From assembly GCA_015680685.1 (NCBI GenBank), contig MNCI01002059.1, positions 4,576 to 68,575 of the forward strand: a DNA stretch of 64,000 bases, in the 5' to 3' direction. Under the pieces are notes generated by a model. The model worked only from the letters and a program-made list of their open reading frames with translations, did no database searches and was not told the DNA's origin. Within the stretch, counting starts at the first letter, position 1, and each line of letters begins with the position of its first letter. This DNA is from Gnetum montanum. Taxonomy: Eukaryota; Streptophyta; Gnetopsida; Gnetales; Gnetaceae. This document shows, piece by piece, positions 46,915 to 58,059 of this stretch. A program made the position numbers and the translations under genes.

Positions 46915-47345
46915 TAAAGCAATCAAAGCAAGTAGAAGATAAGGAATGGAAATTATACTTTGATGATTCATGTAACTCTAAAGGATCTAGAGTTGGCATC
47001 ATTTTAATTAATGAAAACTATCAGATAATTTTTAGGACCATTCATTTATCATTTCCTTGTACTAATAATAGGAAAAATATGAAGCTTTGTATATAGGAAT
47101 TAAGATAGCTTTGGAAGAAGGTGTGAAGAGAATAACTATCAAAGATGATTTTAAATTTATGTGCAAATAGATTAAGGAAAATTATGTAGTAAAAAGTTTA
47201 TTTTAAAGACATTATAAGCAATTCACTTATAGTCTTATGGAAAAGTTCAAGAAATGCAAGGTTATCCACACTGCAAGAAATAAAAATCAACTAGTTCATG
47301 AATTGGCCATGGCAACATCTACTCTAGATCCTTCAAAAGTCATTG
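46915..47345 (+). pseudogene. Additional RNase H domain of gypsy E, upstream of RT
   Basis: KEWKLYFDDSCNSKGSRVGI with first Asp; SFPCTNN; after a one-base frameshift KYEALYIGIKIALEEGVKRI with catalytic Glu; ITIKDDFKFM with second Asp; then KFKKCKVIHTARNKNQLVHE, where 'H..R..N..AD.LA' is expected. This is the type I RNase H pattern, and it sits before RT, while a standard gypsy RNase H follows RT at about 48660. The downstream LSILDNMGHFQI..FEDDQKI linker continues towards RT. As I recall, plant Tat-related elements carry such extra RNases H. Confidence 0.75.
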
Positions 47346-47769
47346 AATATGAAAGAGTTGTTATAGAAGTTGAGTATGAGCTATCTATCCTTGATAATAT
47401 GGGACATTTTCAAATTTTGAAGATGACCAGAAAATCCTCACTTTTTTAAAAAATAGGAATCAATTTAAAGATAAATTTCTATCTACAAATGAAGCATTAA
47501 CTCAACTCAAGTCTAACTCTATTCCAAAGGAAATTGTTAGTTATGAATAAGAGTTTCATGAAAAATTGGTTAAAGTATTAGAGGTTCAGAATTCTGAAGA
47601 TCAAGCTTATCAAGCAATAATTTTAGGATCAAAAGATAATCCAAAGATATTAAATATAACCAAGAAAAGTAACCTTGTTTTTTTAACAAAAGTTACTGTT
47701 GTTACTCAAGAAAAACCTTGATAATTTTTATCGATCATATAATAACCTTGATTACTCATAAATTCTTTT

Positions 47770-48480
47770 GTTGGAAGCTTGTAAAGTAATACAACAAAAC
47801 CAAAGGAAATTTAACCTTATATTCAAACTTGCTATGCAAGTTGAAATAAAAAAGTTATTACAGGCTAAGATTATTTATCCCATTTGATATTCTATGTGGA
47901 TAGCTAATCTTGTATCTATAAGAAAGAAAAATGAAGATATTAGATTCTATGTTGATTGTAGAATTCTAAATGAAGCCTCAGAGAAAGATAGTTACCCACT
48001 TCCGAGAATTGATGAGATGTTAATCAAAGTTTTAGGATGCTAAGTTTCTTCATTCTTAGATGAATTTTTAGGATACAATCAGATCATGGTTCATAAATAT
48101 GATAGATAAAAAATAGATTTTAACACAAAATGAGTAACTTTTGCATATAAATGAATATCTTTTGGTCTTTCTAATGCTAGGGAAAGCTTTTAGCAAGCAA
48201 TGGACATTTGCTTTCGGAGGTATTATTGGAAAATTTTTGGTTATTTATCTTCATGATATTACTATATATTCATCTACAAAAGAGGATCATATAAGCCATA
48301 TTCAATATATTTTTAATATATTTCATAAATTTGGTATATTTTTAAACCCAAAGAAAAGTAATTTTGGAATAAAATTTGGAAGTCTTCTTTGACATGTCAT
48401 ATGTTAGAAAGGTATGACCATTGATAACTCAAGAATTGAAGAAATTCAAGGTATTGACCATTCAATAAATAAGAAATATC
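47770..48480 (+). pseudogene. Reverse transcriptase of gypsy E, decayed
   Basis: EIKKLLQAKIIYPI.YSMWIA, NLVSIRKKNEDIRFYVDCRIL, KDSYPLPRIDEML, SSFLDEFLGYNQIMVHKYD, VTFAYK.ISFGLSNARESF and VIYLHDITIYSSTKEDHISH follow RT blocks 1-5 in order. The YLDD box reads YLHD, so the first active-site Asp is lost. LNPKKSNFGIKFGSLL and MTIDNSRIEEIQGI finish it. Confidence 0.8.
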
Positions 48481-48499
48481 TAAGATATTTCTTTGAAAA

Positions 48500-48960
48500 G
48501 ATAAAATTTATCAAAAATTTTATCCCTGGTTTCATAGAAATTACTAAATTGTTAACATGATGCTCAAAAAAGATTGTGAAATCATGAAAATGCTAGAATC
48601 CATTAAATCTCTTGATGAAATCAAGGAAGCAATTAAAGAAGCACCTTATCTTACTAAGCCAAAATTAAAGGAAGATTTTTGGTTATATTCTTTTGCTTCT
48701 AATGATTCGATTGCTATTTTCTTAACTCAAAAGAGTAAAGAAGAAGATGAACTGATTGGATTTTTGAGGTATTAGCTTAAAGGATCTAAAAGAAGTTATA
48801 TGGAATAAAAAAAAGGTGTTTGCAGTGATTAAGATACTTATTCATTTTAAGTACTAATTGGAACAAGCATTGGTGCATATTATGATACTAGAGCTACTTG
48901 TGAGATAGGTTTTAGCTCAAAATGAAATGGCTTTAAAAAGAAAAAACTAGATTGCAAAAA
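48500..48960 (+). pseudogene. Connection and standard RNase H of gypsy E, decayed
   Basis: SLDEIKEAIKEAPYLTKPKL, KEDFWLYSFASNDSIAIFLT and QKSKEEDELIGFLRY match 'F..IK.A...AP.L..PD...F.IYSFAS...IA.VL.QK......I.F.S'. The first acidic residue of the RNase H reads Ser, as in related plant elements with two RNases H. Confidence 0.65.
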
Positions 48961-48999
48961 ACTAGCAATTCAAATTCTCACTTAAGTAATATAAAATAG

Positions 49000-50335
49000 T
49001 AAAAGGAATGGGTTTAGCTAAGCTTATGGCTAAGGATCCTGAATAATTTGTATTAAATGTTTTTGAAGAAAATTGGTTTAATGATATTCATAATTTTCTT
49101 TTTCTCAAAAAAATACCAATAAATTTAAGTAAGAGTCAAAAAAGGAATTTTATCAAAAAAGCTAAGAAATTCATCATTAAAGATGTAACTTTATTCAGAA
49201 AAGACTTTAGGGGAGTACTTCTGGAATGCATTAGAAATGATTAGATCAAACTTATATTAAATCAATTTCATAATTATTCTAGATTATTCTTTGAGTCCCC
49301 AAAATCCAAAATGCATCATATTATGAGATATGGATTATATTGGTCAAAGATGTATCAAGATAGTAACAGTAAAATATAAAAGTGTTTGAAATTTCAAGTA
49401 CATGGCCCTAGATTAAGAAAAGCAAATGCTCCTTTAAAGCTAGTGATTGTTAATAGACTTTTTTAAAAATGGGGATATGACTTCATTAGAGTTATTACAC
49501 CTTTGAGAGTAAGGCATAGATTTATTCTCACACCTACTGATTATTTTATCAAACGGTTAGAAGCTAAAGCTCTAAGAAAATGTTTTGCTTACGATGTGAT
49601 TAATTTGTTAGAAACACATATATTAAACCAATTTGGAATTCTATAAGTGTTAGTTTTAGATAATGGATTAGTCTTTCGGTCTAAAGAATTTATTAAATGG
49701 ACCTCAAAAAAGTCAATTCTTATATTTTCTTATTCTAATTATTATCCACAAGAAAATGGCCTTGATAAGTAGACTAATAAGAAACTTATTTCTTATATTA
49801 AGAAGTTAATGAAGGAAGTTTAGGAAATTGGCATGAATATTTATCATTAGCATTATGGATTGATTAGATAAGATACAAGAAATCCATTAGCACTTCATCT
49901 TTTAATTTGGTTTATGAAAAAATTGCTCAAATAACCAATAAAATCATAGTCTTGGCCTTGAAATTTGTTCAGAAATACAATACTAAATAAGACAAAGATC
50001 AAACTCTTATGTCTTTGTTAATAATAAGAGAAGTGGAGGTAGAAAAAGATAGAGATAAAGTATTAATACATATTGTTCAAACTAAAAGATGATTTGACAA
50101 AAGAGCTGTTAAAAGAGTATTTAGGGAAGGTGACTTAGCCTTGCTTTGGAATCTTAAAAACAAGAGCAACCATGAAAAATTTTTAACGAAGTGGTTGGGC
50201 TCATTTATTATAAAACAACAAATGTATGATGACACCTGTAAACTTTCTACATTATATGGAAATGAACTCAAGATCCCATTTAATGTCATTCATCTCAAGC
50301 ACTACTTCAGACAACCATCTTTAATGCATTATAAT
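49000..50335 (+). pseudogene. Integrase of gypsy E, decayed
   Basis: An H-H-C-C-like finger lies at 49260-49420 (HNYSRLFFESPKSKMHHIMR, YGLYWSKMYQDS, KCLKFQVHG). The core at 49460-49790 reads WGYDFIRVITPLRVRHRFIL, PTDYFIKRLEAKALRK, VLVLDNGLVFRSKEF and YPQENGLDK.TNKKLISYIKK, with D, D and E positions present. The C-terminal barrel at 50085-50335 reads REGDLALLWNLKNKSNHEKF, KWLGSFII and IPFNVIHLKHYF. No chromodomain. Confidence 0.8.
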
Positions 50336-50345
50336 TAGAAAATAA

Positions 50346-50994
50346 ACATGATGTTTGATTGTAAATATTGTACATAATCTTCAATAAAGGTGCACAATCT
50401 AAGAAGAGGTGGGAGATAACTAAATAGAAAAGACTCCAATGATTGAGGTTTATTTATATAAAGTTACAAGTAATTGAAGAAGTGCAATAAGGGCTTATCT
50501 AGTCACATAGTCTTTCAATTAGAAAGGAATTACCATTTAGGAAGATGAAGGATTTAAAGATGAGGTGTTTCATTGAATTTTTAGTTGGTTGTTGTGTAGA
50601 GCACATGAGCATATCATAATATGTTAGGGATTGGTGCATCAACAAATGATCCCTATGCTAATTGGTTGTCACAAGAATTTTTCTTCCTATCTAAAGGTGA
50701 AAGTATTCTTGGTTTTGGATGGAATGGTTACACAAAAGGTCAAAGCATTATACCTTTAGTAAGCTAACCTTTGTATTGAAATACATCTATTTTAGGTAAC
50801 CGAGATTTCAACTTAGTTAATATTAAAAAACAATTCAACAAGTACCACTTGTAGGATGCCTAATACTAGCTTAAAACAAGTTAAGGAAAAATGGGAATTT
50901 ATTTCCCCATCATCTTCTATAAAACTAGAAGAAGAATTGATAGAAGAAGAGGCCCTTAATATAGATATAGTAAGAGAACTAGGAGAAGGTTCAA
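50346..50994 (+). other. 3' flank of gypsy E with a short frame cut by element D
   Basis: GAGGTGGGAG at about 50405 may be a polypurine tract. ATG at 50856 opens an acidic frame (MPNTSLKQVKEKWEFIS..) that runs into the D insertion. Skipping D and one TCAA copy, the frame continues to a stop at 54871, 50 codons in all. Identity unknown. Confidence 0.4.
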
Positions 50995-51215
50995 TGATGG
51001 TTTAGAGACACCTCTTCTGATCCCCTTATACTACCCTACATACTATGTGTCTTTTTGTGTTAATTTTGTTGAGGATGATTCTTGGCTGTTTTGACATGTT
51101 TCAGAGTGTTTTTGGCTCATTTTAATGAGTTTAGAAGGTTATAAGATCTATGGGGACTTTTTTGTAGACATCCTAAGACCAGAGTAGATGTCTACCAAAA
51201 ATAGTAGACATCTCT

Positions 51216-51223
51216 TATAAAAG
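51216..51223 (+). promoter_or_regulatory. TATA box of element D
   Basis: TATAAAAG two bases after the second AGTAGACATCT word. Confidence 0.7.
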
Positions 51224-51568
51224 ATGGATTTTTGCAGGAGACATGCTAGCATAGCCAAAGATAACCCAAATGCATAGGGAAACTTCTGAAAATGCCTATT
51301 CCAATTTGGGAAATAGCCAAAGAAAGATGGAAATAGCCAAGAAGAAAGTAAGAAGACTTGGAAAACAACTAGAGAACCTCAAGTTGAGTTGAGGAAAGAT
51401 TTATAGGATTTTCACCTTTTGGTTGCTTATAAATATTGATGTAGTTTACCATTGTTAGTGCAGAAGTGCCAAGTGTTGTAGTGTCAAGGGTCAAAGTGTA
51501 AATGCTAAAGACCAAACATCCCAATAGAGGATAAGAGAAAGAGCTCTTTAGGGAAGAGAGTTTGCACA

Positions 51569-51661
51569 AGAAGAGAGCTTGTGCAAGGAAGAAGAGCTTT
51601 TGCAAGAAGAGAGCTTGTGCAAGGAAGAAGAGCTTTTGCAAGAAGAGAGCTTGTGCAAGGA
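51569..51661 (+). repeat. 36-bp tandem repeat in the element D LTR
   Basis: GAGAGCTTGTGC starts at 51573, 51609 and 51645. With the preceding TTTGCACAAG it can fold into a TTGCACAAG/CTTGTGCAA hairpin. The 3' LTR has a shorter, different arrangement at 54470-54540. Confidence 0.8.
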
Positions 51662-51984
51662 AGTTGAGTAAAAGGTAAGGGAGAGCACTTGAGAGAGGTT
51701 AGGAGAATCTATTATAAGTGTCTTGTCTTGAGCTTGGTCTTCATTGTAAGTAATTGAGGATTAATAGAGGAAAAGTGTGGTCTCTAAGATGCTTGGAAGA
51801 GTTGTGAGTTGAGCTTGGCTCCTCATCTTTGATGTATTTTCTATGTATTTTGAGAATTATCTTAATATAAGGGAGATTTTCTTCATTTTATTATGTTATT
51901 CTTAATTTCTAAGCTAGATCTGCTTGGAAGTCATGGATTGGATCCTATTGGGATCTATTGAGGTGCAAACCTCCTACAATAGAT

Positions 51985-51996
51985 TGGTATCAAAGC
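51985..51996 (+). promoter_or_regulatory. Primer binding site of element D
   Basis: TGGTATCAAAGC, one mismatch from the Met-type TGGTATCAGAGC, six bases after the LTR end. Confidence 0.75.
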
Positions 51997-52114
51997 TAAG
52001 GTTTGGAGGTTTTCACACTTCTATGTTGAAGCTTGGTATTTTCTTTGAATGAAAAGAACATTTTTGTGGATATTTATTTATTTGATTTTGGATATCATTC
52101 TTGTTTCTTTAGGT

Positions 52115-53634
52115 ATGGGTCGAAAAAATAAGACATATTAAAAGCTTAAACAAGAGCTTTAAGAGCTTAAGAATTTCTTTAAAGATTTTGTGGCTAAAAT
52201 GTAAGAAGTTATTCCCAAAGTAAAGGTCAACAAGAACCAAGATTTAGTAGAAACTTTAGAAAGGGATGTGGAGAAATTTAAGACTAACATGGAATATATT
52301 TTGAGCAGAATTAATAAAATATCTTCTAGCCATCAAGTAGGGAAGGAAGATAAAGGGTCTGGTAAGGTAAAGATGAATGAGAAAAGGAGTTCTCAAATAT
52401 CTCTTATTGAGCAAGGGAGTTCTCAATACTTAAGGATTTCAAGGGAGGAAACCAAGAACTTCATAAAAGGGACCAAGATATCTTCAAGATCCAAGATGGT
52501 ATATGCTACTGATTAAGGAGAGTTCCTACCTCATGAGTCATGGGAGGCGAAAGATCAAAGCCAAAGGAGTGGCAAAGATCAAGGGATTTCTTTAAGACGG
52601 ATCAAGGATAGCACTAGAAGGTATGATACTCATTCTTTTTGTAATTATTCTATACCTTATGATAAGGAAAAGAATACTCTAATTCAAGTTGAGACTATCT
52701 CATGGGAGAGAGGTGAGTCTTCTAGCCAATGTATGTGAAAGAATAATTACTTGAATGATGTTTTTGATGAAACTGATGTTACCACTATGGAGGAGAGTTT
52801 ACCTTTTGATTTGGTATCTCAAAAAGTAGGATGAAGCTTGTTGATGATTCCTTTGAAGAGGAGAAGCCATTGAAGTTAGGACCTCTTATTTGGAATCTTA
52901 AACCTTCAAGCTTTAAGGAGATTGTACAACCACATGTTGAAGATCAAATTGAATCAAAGGTGAATGGGAGAAGCCATGAAGAGATAACTAAGATTGAGCT
53001 TGACCTTGTTGATGATAGTAATGTCTCTCATGTTGAAGCTAGTGTGATGGATGCTAGATTTTCACTTCAGCCTAATGGTGGCTTATTCAATGGTAATGAT
53101 GAGCATTGTGATCATTGTGGTGATTGTCATGAGATTAAGAGTCATATTATGAATTTTGATGTCATTGTTAATAAGAAGAAGACTAATAATGATAATTTAT
53201 TTGATGATGATGGCTATTGAGATAGCCATTGTGGAAAGGTCATTATTGATGTAAGTGAAGACATTGATAATGATATGATTTTCTAGAATTTGGAGATGCT
53301 TGCTATTGATTATAGCAATGATAAATTTATGAAGTATGATGATGGATTTGATTGTCTTGGCTGTAAAATGAAAGTGTAGCATGAAGGTAATCTAGATGGT
53401 GGTGATGAAAGGAAGCTAAGTGGTAGTCTTACAAACACTAATAAGAAGAAGGTAAAGAAGAGGACAAAGAAGCAAAGAAAAAATGTTGGATTAAGAAAGC
53501 CTAATAATTTTTCCTTTTCTTATTCTTTATTTATTATGAGTTTGAGTCATCATGGGGATGCAAGGGAAGAATTCCAAGGAGATGACCAGATGAAGGAAGC
53601 ATGGTGGGGCATGAGGACAAGCCTCCATGAGTAA
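52115..53634 (+). pseudogene. Novel ORF of element D
   Basis: From ATG at 52115 (MGRKNKTY..) one frame runs to about 52830 with four stops, then a single frame change leads into 52831-53634 with three stops, about 505 codons in all. The N-terminus is a coiled-coil candidate (LETLERDVEKFKTNMEYILS), the middle is Ser/Lys- then Glu/Asp-rich, a Cys/His cluster EHCDHCGDCHE lies near 53105, and a strongly basic stretch KKKVKKRTKKQRKN near 53445 suggests a nuclear signal or nucleic-acid binding. I see no capsid, zinc knuckle, protease, RT or integrase motif. Few stops for its length suggest it was coding until recently. Confidence 0.6.
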
Positions 53635-53772
53635 AGAAAGCTCAAAGCCAAAACCTCAAATGATATTTATTCCCATGTTTATAATGTATTAAGTTATGAT
53701 TATTATGATGGCCTTGACTCATGGGGGCATGGTGCCTTCTAGCTTATGAAAGGTCATGAGGCATGACATTTT

Positions 53773-53789
53773 AACGGTGGGAGAGCTAG
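53773..53789 (+). promoter_or_regulatory. Polypurine tract of element D
   Basis: aacggtgggagagctag directly before the 3' LTR start TGTAGGGACACC. Confidence 0.7.
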
Positions 53790-54855
53790 TGTAGGGACAC
53801 CTCTTTTGATCCCCTTGTTCTACCCTACATACTATGTGTCTTTTTATGTTGATTTTCTTAGGATGATTCTTTGATGTTTTAACATTTTTTGAAGTGTTTT
53901 TGGCTCATTTTGATGCATGTAGAAGGTTATAGCGTCTATGAGGACTTATTTGAAGGCATCTGAAGGCTCCTAACACCAAAATAAGAATTTTTATTTTTGG
54001 CACCTACAAGATAGATGTCTCCTTAGAGACATCTCTCCTAAAGTGTATATGTCCCAAGACTAGAGTAGACATCTACCAAAAATAGTAGGCATCTCTCTCA
54101 AAAGCTAGATTTTCATAGGAGATGTCTTAGAAAAGCTAGAGATGACCTAGACACATGGGGAAATTTCCGAAAATGCTAGTTGTAATTTGGAAAACAAACA
54201 AATCAATGTGGAAACAATCAAAGAAAGATGGAAATAGCTGGGGAGAAGGTGAGAAGACTTGGGAAATAGCTATAGAACCTTAGGTTAAGTTGAGGAAAGG
54301 TTTCTAGAATTTTTACAATCTAGTTGCTTATAAATATTGATGTAATTCACCATTGTTAGTGTTGAAGTGCCATGGACCATAGTGCTAAGTGCTAAAGTGC
54401 GAAGGGCCAAATTGGAAACATCAAAGGCCAAACATCCCAATAGAGGATAAGAGAGAGAGCTCTTGAGGGAAGAGAGCTTGCACAAGAAGAGAGCTTGTGC
54501 AATGAAGGAGAGCTTGTGCAAAAAGAGAGCTTGTACAAGGAAGTTGAGTGAAAGGCAAGGGAGAGCACTTGAGAGAGGTTAGGAGAATCTCTTATAAGTA
54601 TCTGTCTTAAGCTTGGGCTCCATTGTAAGCAATTGAGGATTAAGAGAGGATAATTATGGCCTCTAAGATCCTTGGGAGAGTTGTGAGTTGAGCTTGGCTC
54701 TTCATCTTTGATGTATTTTCTATGTATTTTGAGAATTATCTTAATATAAGGAAGATTTTCTCCATTTTATTATGTTATTATTAATTTCTAAGATAAATAT
54801 ACTTGGAAGTTATGGATTGGGTCCTATTGGGATCTATCAAGGTGCAACCCCTACA
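53790..54855 (+). mobile_element. Element D 3' LTR
   Basis: Matches 50995-51978 along its length, with an extra U3 stretch near 53955-54030 carrying further AGATGTCTCC/AGACATCTC words. Confidence 0.85.
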
Positions 54856-55018
54856 TCAAAGGAAATTACCTAAAGCTAAAAATTAAGGCCTAAGACTCTA
54901 TGCAAAGTTTTAGTTCAAAAATGATTAAAGTAGAAAGATATTGAACAGGTAGTAATTACTATTTACTGCACCTCTAAGATAGGTTATTTTTTCTCCTTTT
55001 CTTAAATCAATTACATTT

Positions 55019-55042
55019 GTATATATATATATATATATATTT
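55019..55042. repeat. (TA)n microsatellite
   Basis: About eleven TA units. Confidence 0.9.
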
Positions 55043-57150
55043 ACATTTGCATTTAGAAAATTTGGGTCTTTGGAACTTCAAACCTTAAGTTTAAAGTGAT
55101 TTTTCCAAAAAAAAAAAACATTTAATCTTTTAATAGTTAGCTAGTTGTTGGGTTGTTGTTTGTTGAATAGTGCTTGGATTGTAGAATGTGAAAGTCAATC
55201 AAATGAAGGATTGTAGGTTATGTGAGGATAAGGTGCCAAAATTATGGTGAAGAATACTTAGCATTAATTCACTCTAACAAAGAAAGAAAACATTCTCATT
55301 TAAACATCAATCTCAAGAAATAATTATCATTACAAAAATCATGAATAACTTTAATCCTAGATCTACAAATTCTATGAAATATATTCTCTATTCTCTCTCT
55401 AAGAATTTGAGTTGAAATTCTATGAAATTTCTCTTGTAGTTCTACTTAAAACTAGTGTGAAAACAACTTTGGTTAATGGTTACAATAATTTCCAACTAAT
55501 TTTTGTGATCGAGTATGGGTTGTAGCTACTTGTCCTAAGAAGAATCTTCAAGTTCATCAACTACTATAGGATATTATGATTAGCAATCCCTCTAAACCAT
55601 TTCCAATGGTTGAGTATTTCAATCCAAATGGTAGAATAATTGAACTAAGTCAAAAGGATTCACAATGACTGTGACACAGGTGCAAGTCATAAGAGCTTGC
55701 ACTAATGGAATTGCCTTTCCGTTTTAAATTAAATTATGACTATGAGTAGCATGATGAAGGAAACTCTAAGCTATAGGATCATGCAAATCACATGAGCTAG
55801 AAATACCTTTTCTAATGTAGATACAACTTCTATAATACTACCACCTTTGTTTAAAGGTAAGTCCACTTGCTCTTTAGTTCTTTGATGTTATAATTCAACT
55901 CCTAATGACCATAATGAAACACCACCAAAATTGTAGGTTGTAGCCTTTATAATCCCCATCCCATTAAACTCCTAATGACCATAATGAAACACCACCATTG
56001 TAAATGTGAAGACTATAATCCATGAGGTGAAACCTCACATATTTTATACTTCTAGAGTTTAAAAATGCTTCATAAGTGATTAAAGCCTTAACCCCCAAGT
56101 GAAAAAAGTCATATGATGTCAATATTTGGGCTTTGGAGGGGGGAGGTGGGGGGTTGGGTAGGACATTAGAAATGCCTTTTGGGATGTCAAAATTGGCATT
56201 TTGACAAGTTTTATGGTGGGTATAACATTTTTCATCCTAGAGATACCTATTAGGGGATGTGGCCTACCTACCCTTAGCATTGGAGGGTAAGATATGAACC
56301 ATGCTCAATGTGGCCAGGAGGGGGAGGGTGTGTATAACCCTTATCCCTAGCATTTCCATTGCATCCCCCAATGTTGCTTTAGCATGGCCCAAGATTTTAG
56401 CATTACACCAAATTTAGTAAGGATCCTACATATTAATGTTGCTGTTAGAAGGCCTAGTGTGGGTGGAATAGCCACCAAGGTTGAAATTCTTGTTTACTAT
56501 TTTTAGTAAATAGAATTGCCATGGGGGTATAATACTTATCATACATAGTAACCCATTAGATTTGAACACCCACCACACATGCACATAGCTAGAATTTGCA
56601 ACAATCAAGTCAGAATTTGCAACATTAATCAAGCAAAATTTGCAGCCACTTTTATGGTCAAAACTCTATAAACCCCAAGCACTAAGACCATGAAAGGGTT
56701 TCAGACTTTGCAATTTTTAACAATTTTTCACATTCAAGAGCTCTTGCACACCTGCAAATATGCATCTTCTCAAATCCCTAGCATGGAACCTCCATAGCTA
56801 GTGTTATGCCCCTTTTAATTTTTTTGAGTTTTGGGTACCATGGATCTTCTTTGTAGAAAAACCCTCTCACACATCTCATCCCTTGCATCACTAACATTGT
56901 AGATTTGTGAAGAAGAGTTGTAAATCTCAAAAGCATTAGGAGTTTCAAAACCTCTAGATCATGGAGCTGGTTACCATAGTTTCAATGGATTTGAACCCCA
57001 TGAAAGTGAACCCCCTTGCTACTTTAGGCATTATTTTTTACACATTTTTTGAACCATTTTTTATTTTTGTTAAAATAAAGTTTGCAGTTTTATTTTTGTA
57101 CAAGATATATTTATTTTTTCCATTTTGTGCATTTATTTTCTCAAATCTAC

Positions 57151-57263
57151 ATTATATTTTTATTTTTCTACCCTTGTTTACATTTTTCAAGTCCCTAGGT
57201 GATCTGCCNGTTTTATTTTTCTACCCTTGTTTACATTTTTCAAGTCCCTAGGTGATCTGCCAA
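57151..57263. other. Direct duplication around an ambiguous base (probable assembly artefact)
   Basis: 'ttttatttttctacccttg' through 'ggtgatctgcc' occurs before and after a single N at 57209, nearly perfectly, although all other repeats here are strongly diverged. Confidence 0.8.
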
Positions 57264-57460
57264 ACTATCCAAGGCACCTCGAATTCTATTTTTTGGAGGC
57301 CCTTAGGATCTAGGTTTAAAGTTGTTTTACTAACTTTTTTTTTTTAGATTTCCAGCAACTAAGATTTTTAGTCACAATATTTTTCTGGCACTAGGAGGGC
57401 CTCCACCTAAGTTCTTTCTTGATTTAATCTACCTTTTTTTATCTACCACCAAGCCCCCAA

Positions 57461-58045
57461 TGTGGATGTTTGGGCTTTAACAAAATTCATAGCAGTTGCT
57501 AGATTTTTGAAAGCTAGCATGGGTATCATACCCCCCCTTAGTATGGATGTTTGGGTTTTGGTAGAAAATTCATAGTAGTTGCTAGAAAGTTTTTAGCAAA
57601 GCCAATGTTGACACCTTGCCAAAACCAAAATAGAACCTTTGGAAAACAAACCAAATTTTTACTTTAATTTTTATCAAAAACTTTAAAACTTGCCAAAGGA
57701 TAACCCTCCAATGCTATGTAGGAGGATGTAAGATTTTTAATCTGACCACCCCTTATTTCCCCCTCTTCACCTTCAACGTGGGTGTTACAACCCCTAGTGT
57801 GGGTGTCATCCCATAGTGTGGATATTACCTCCCAACATGGGTGTTTGGGTTTTACCAGAAAATTCATAGCAGTTTCTAGATTTTATAAAGCCAACATGGA
57901 TGTGTGTCTTACCATCCCCCAACCCCCTCAGTGTGGGTGTTTGGATTTTGGCAAAAAATTCATAGTAGCTATTGAATTTTCTCAAGCCAACATGGGTGTG
58001 TGTCATACCATCCTTAGCTTTGGTGTCATACCCCTAGACCACCCA
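57461..58045. repeat. Irregular tandem repeat, about 80-100 bp units
   Basis: 'tgtgg(a/g)tgtttggg(c/t)ttt' followed by 'aaaattcatag(c/t)ag(t/c)tgctaga' and 'aagccaacatgggtgt' recurs at 57461, 57542, 57836 and 57932, with partial units between 57770 and 57836. Non-coding. Confidence 0.75.
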
Positions 58046-58059
58046 AACCCCTTGTTGTG

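Larger units (their letters stand above)
50995..51978 (+). mobile_element. Element D 5' LTR
   Basis: Starts TGATGGTTTAGAGACACC (the 3' copy has TGTAGGGACACC) and ends CCTCCTACA. AGTAGATGTCT at 51183-51193 and AGTAGACATCT at 51203-51213 are followed by TATAAAAG at 51216-51223. A 36-bp tandem repeat lies in the transcribed part (51573-51660). Confidence 0.8.
50995..54855 (+). mobile_element. Element D: short non-autonomous LTR element with one novel ORF
   Basis: LTRs 50995-51978 and 53790-54855, flanked by TCAA (50991-50994 and 54856-54859). The 1.8-kb interior has a Met-type primer site, one long ORF unlike gag or pol, and a polypurine tract. Its LTR words (AGTAGATGTCT, AGTAGACATCT) are those of copia element F, which suggests a shared transcriptional control and perhaps a copia helper. 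Confidence 0.8.
54875..57440. other. Unassigned sequence
   Basis: No gene or LTR recognised. It contains a (TA)n run at 55019-55042, a 31-bp direct duplication with 70-bp period (55897 and 55967, 'actcctaatgaccataatg'), a G-rich stretch near 56140, and a duplication around the N at 57209. Confidence 0.5.

Noticed and set aside
51369-51641. Minus-strand frame with repeated FFLAQALFL-like units
   Set aside because: Complement of the 36-bp tandem repeat in the D LTR; no coding support, and the repeat differs in the other LTR.
56961-57251. 96-codon Phe-rich frame
   Set aside because: It crosses the N at 57209 and the duplicated segment, so it is probably an assembly product of low complexity.
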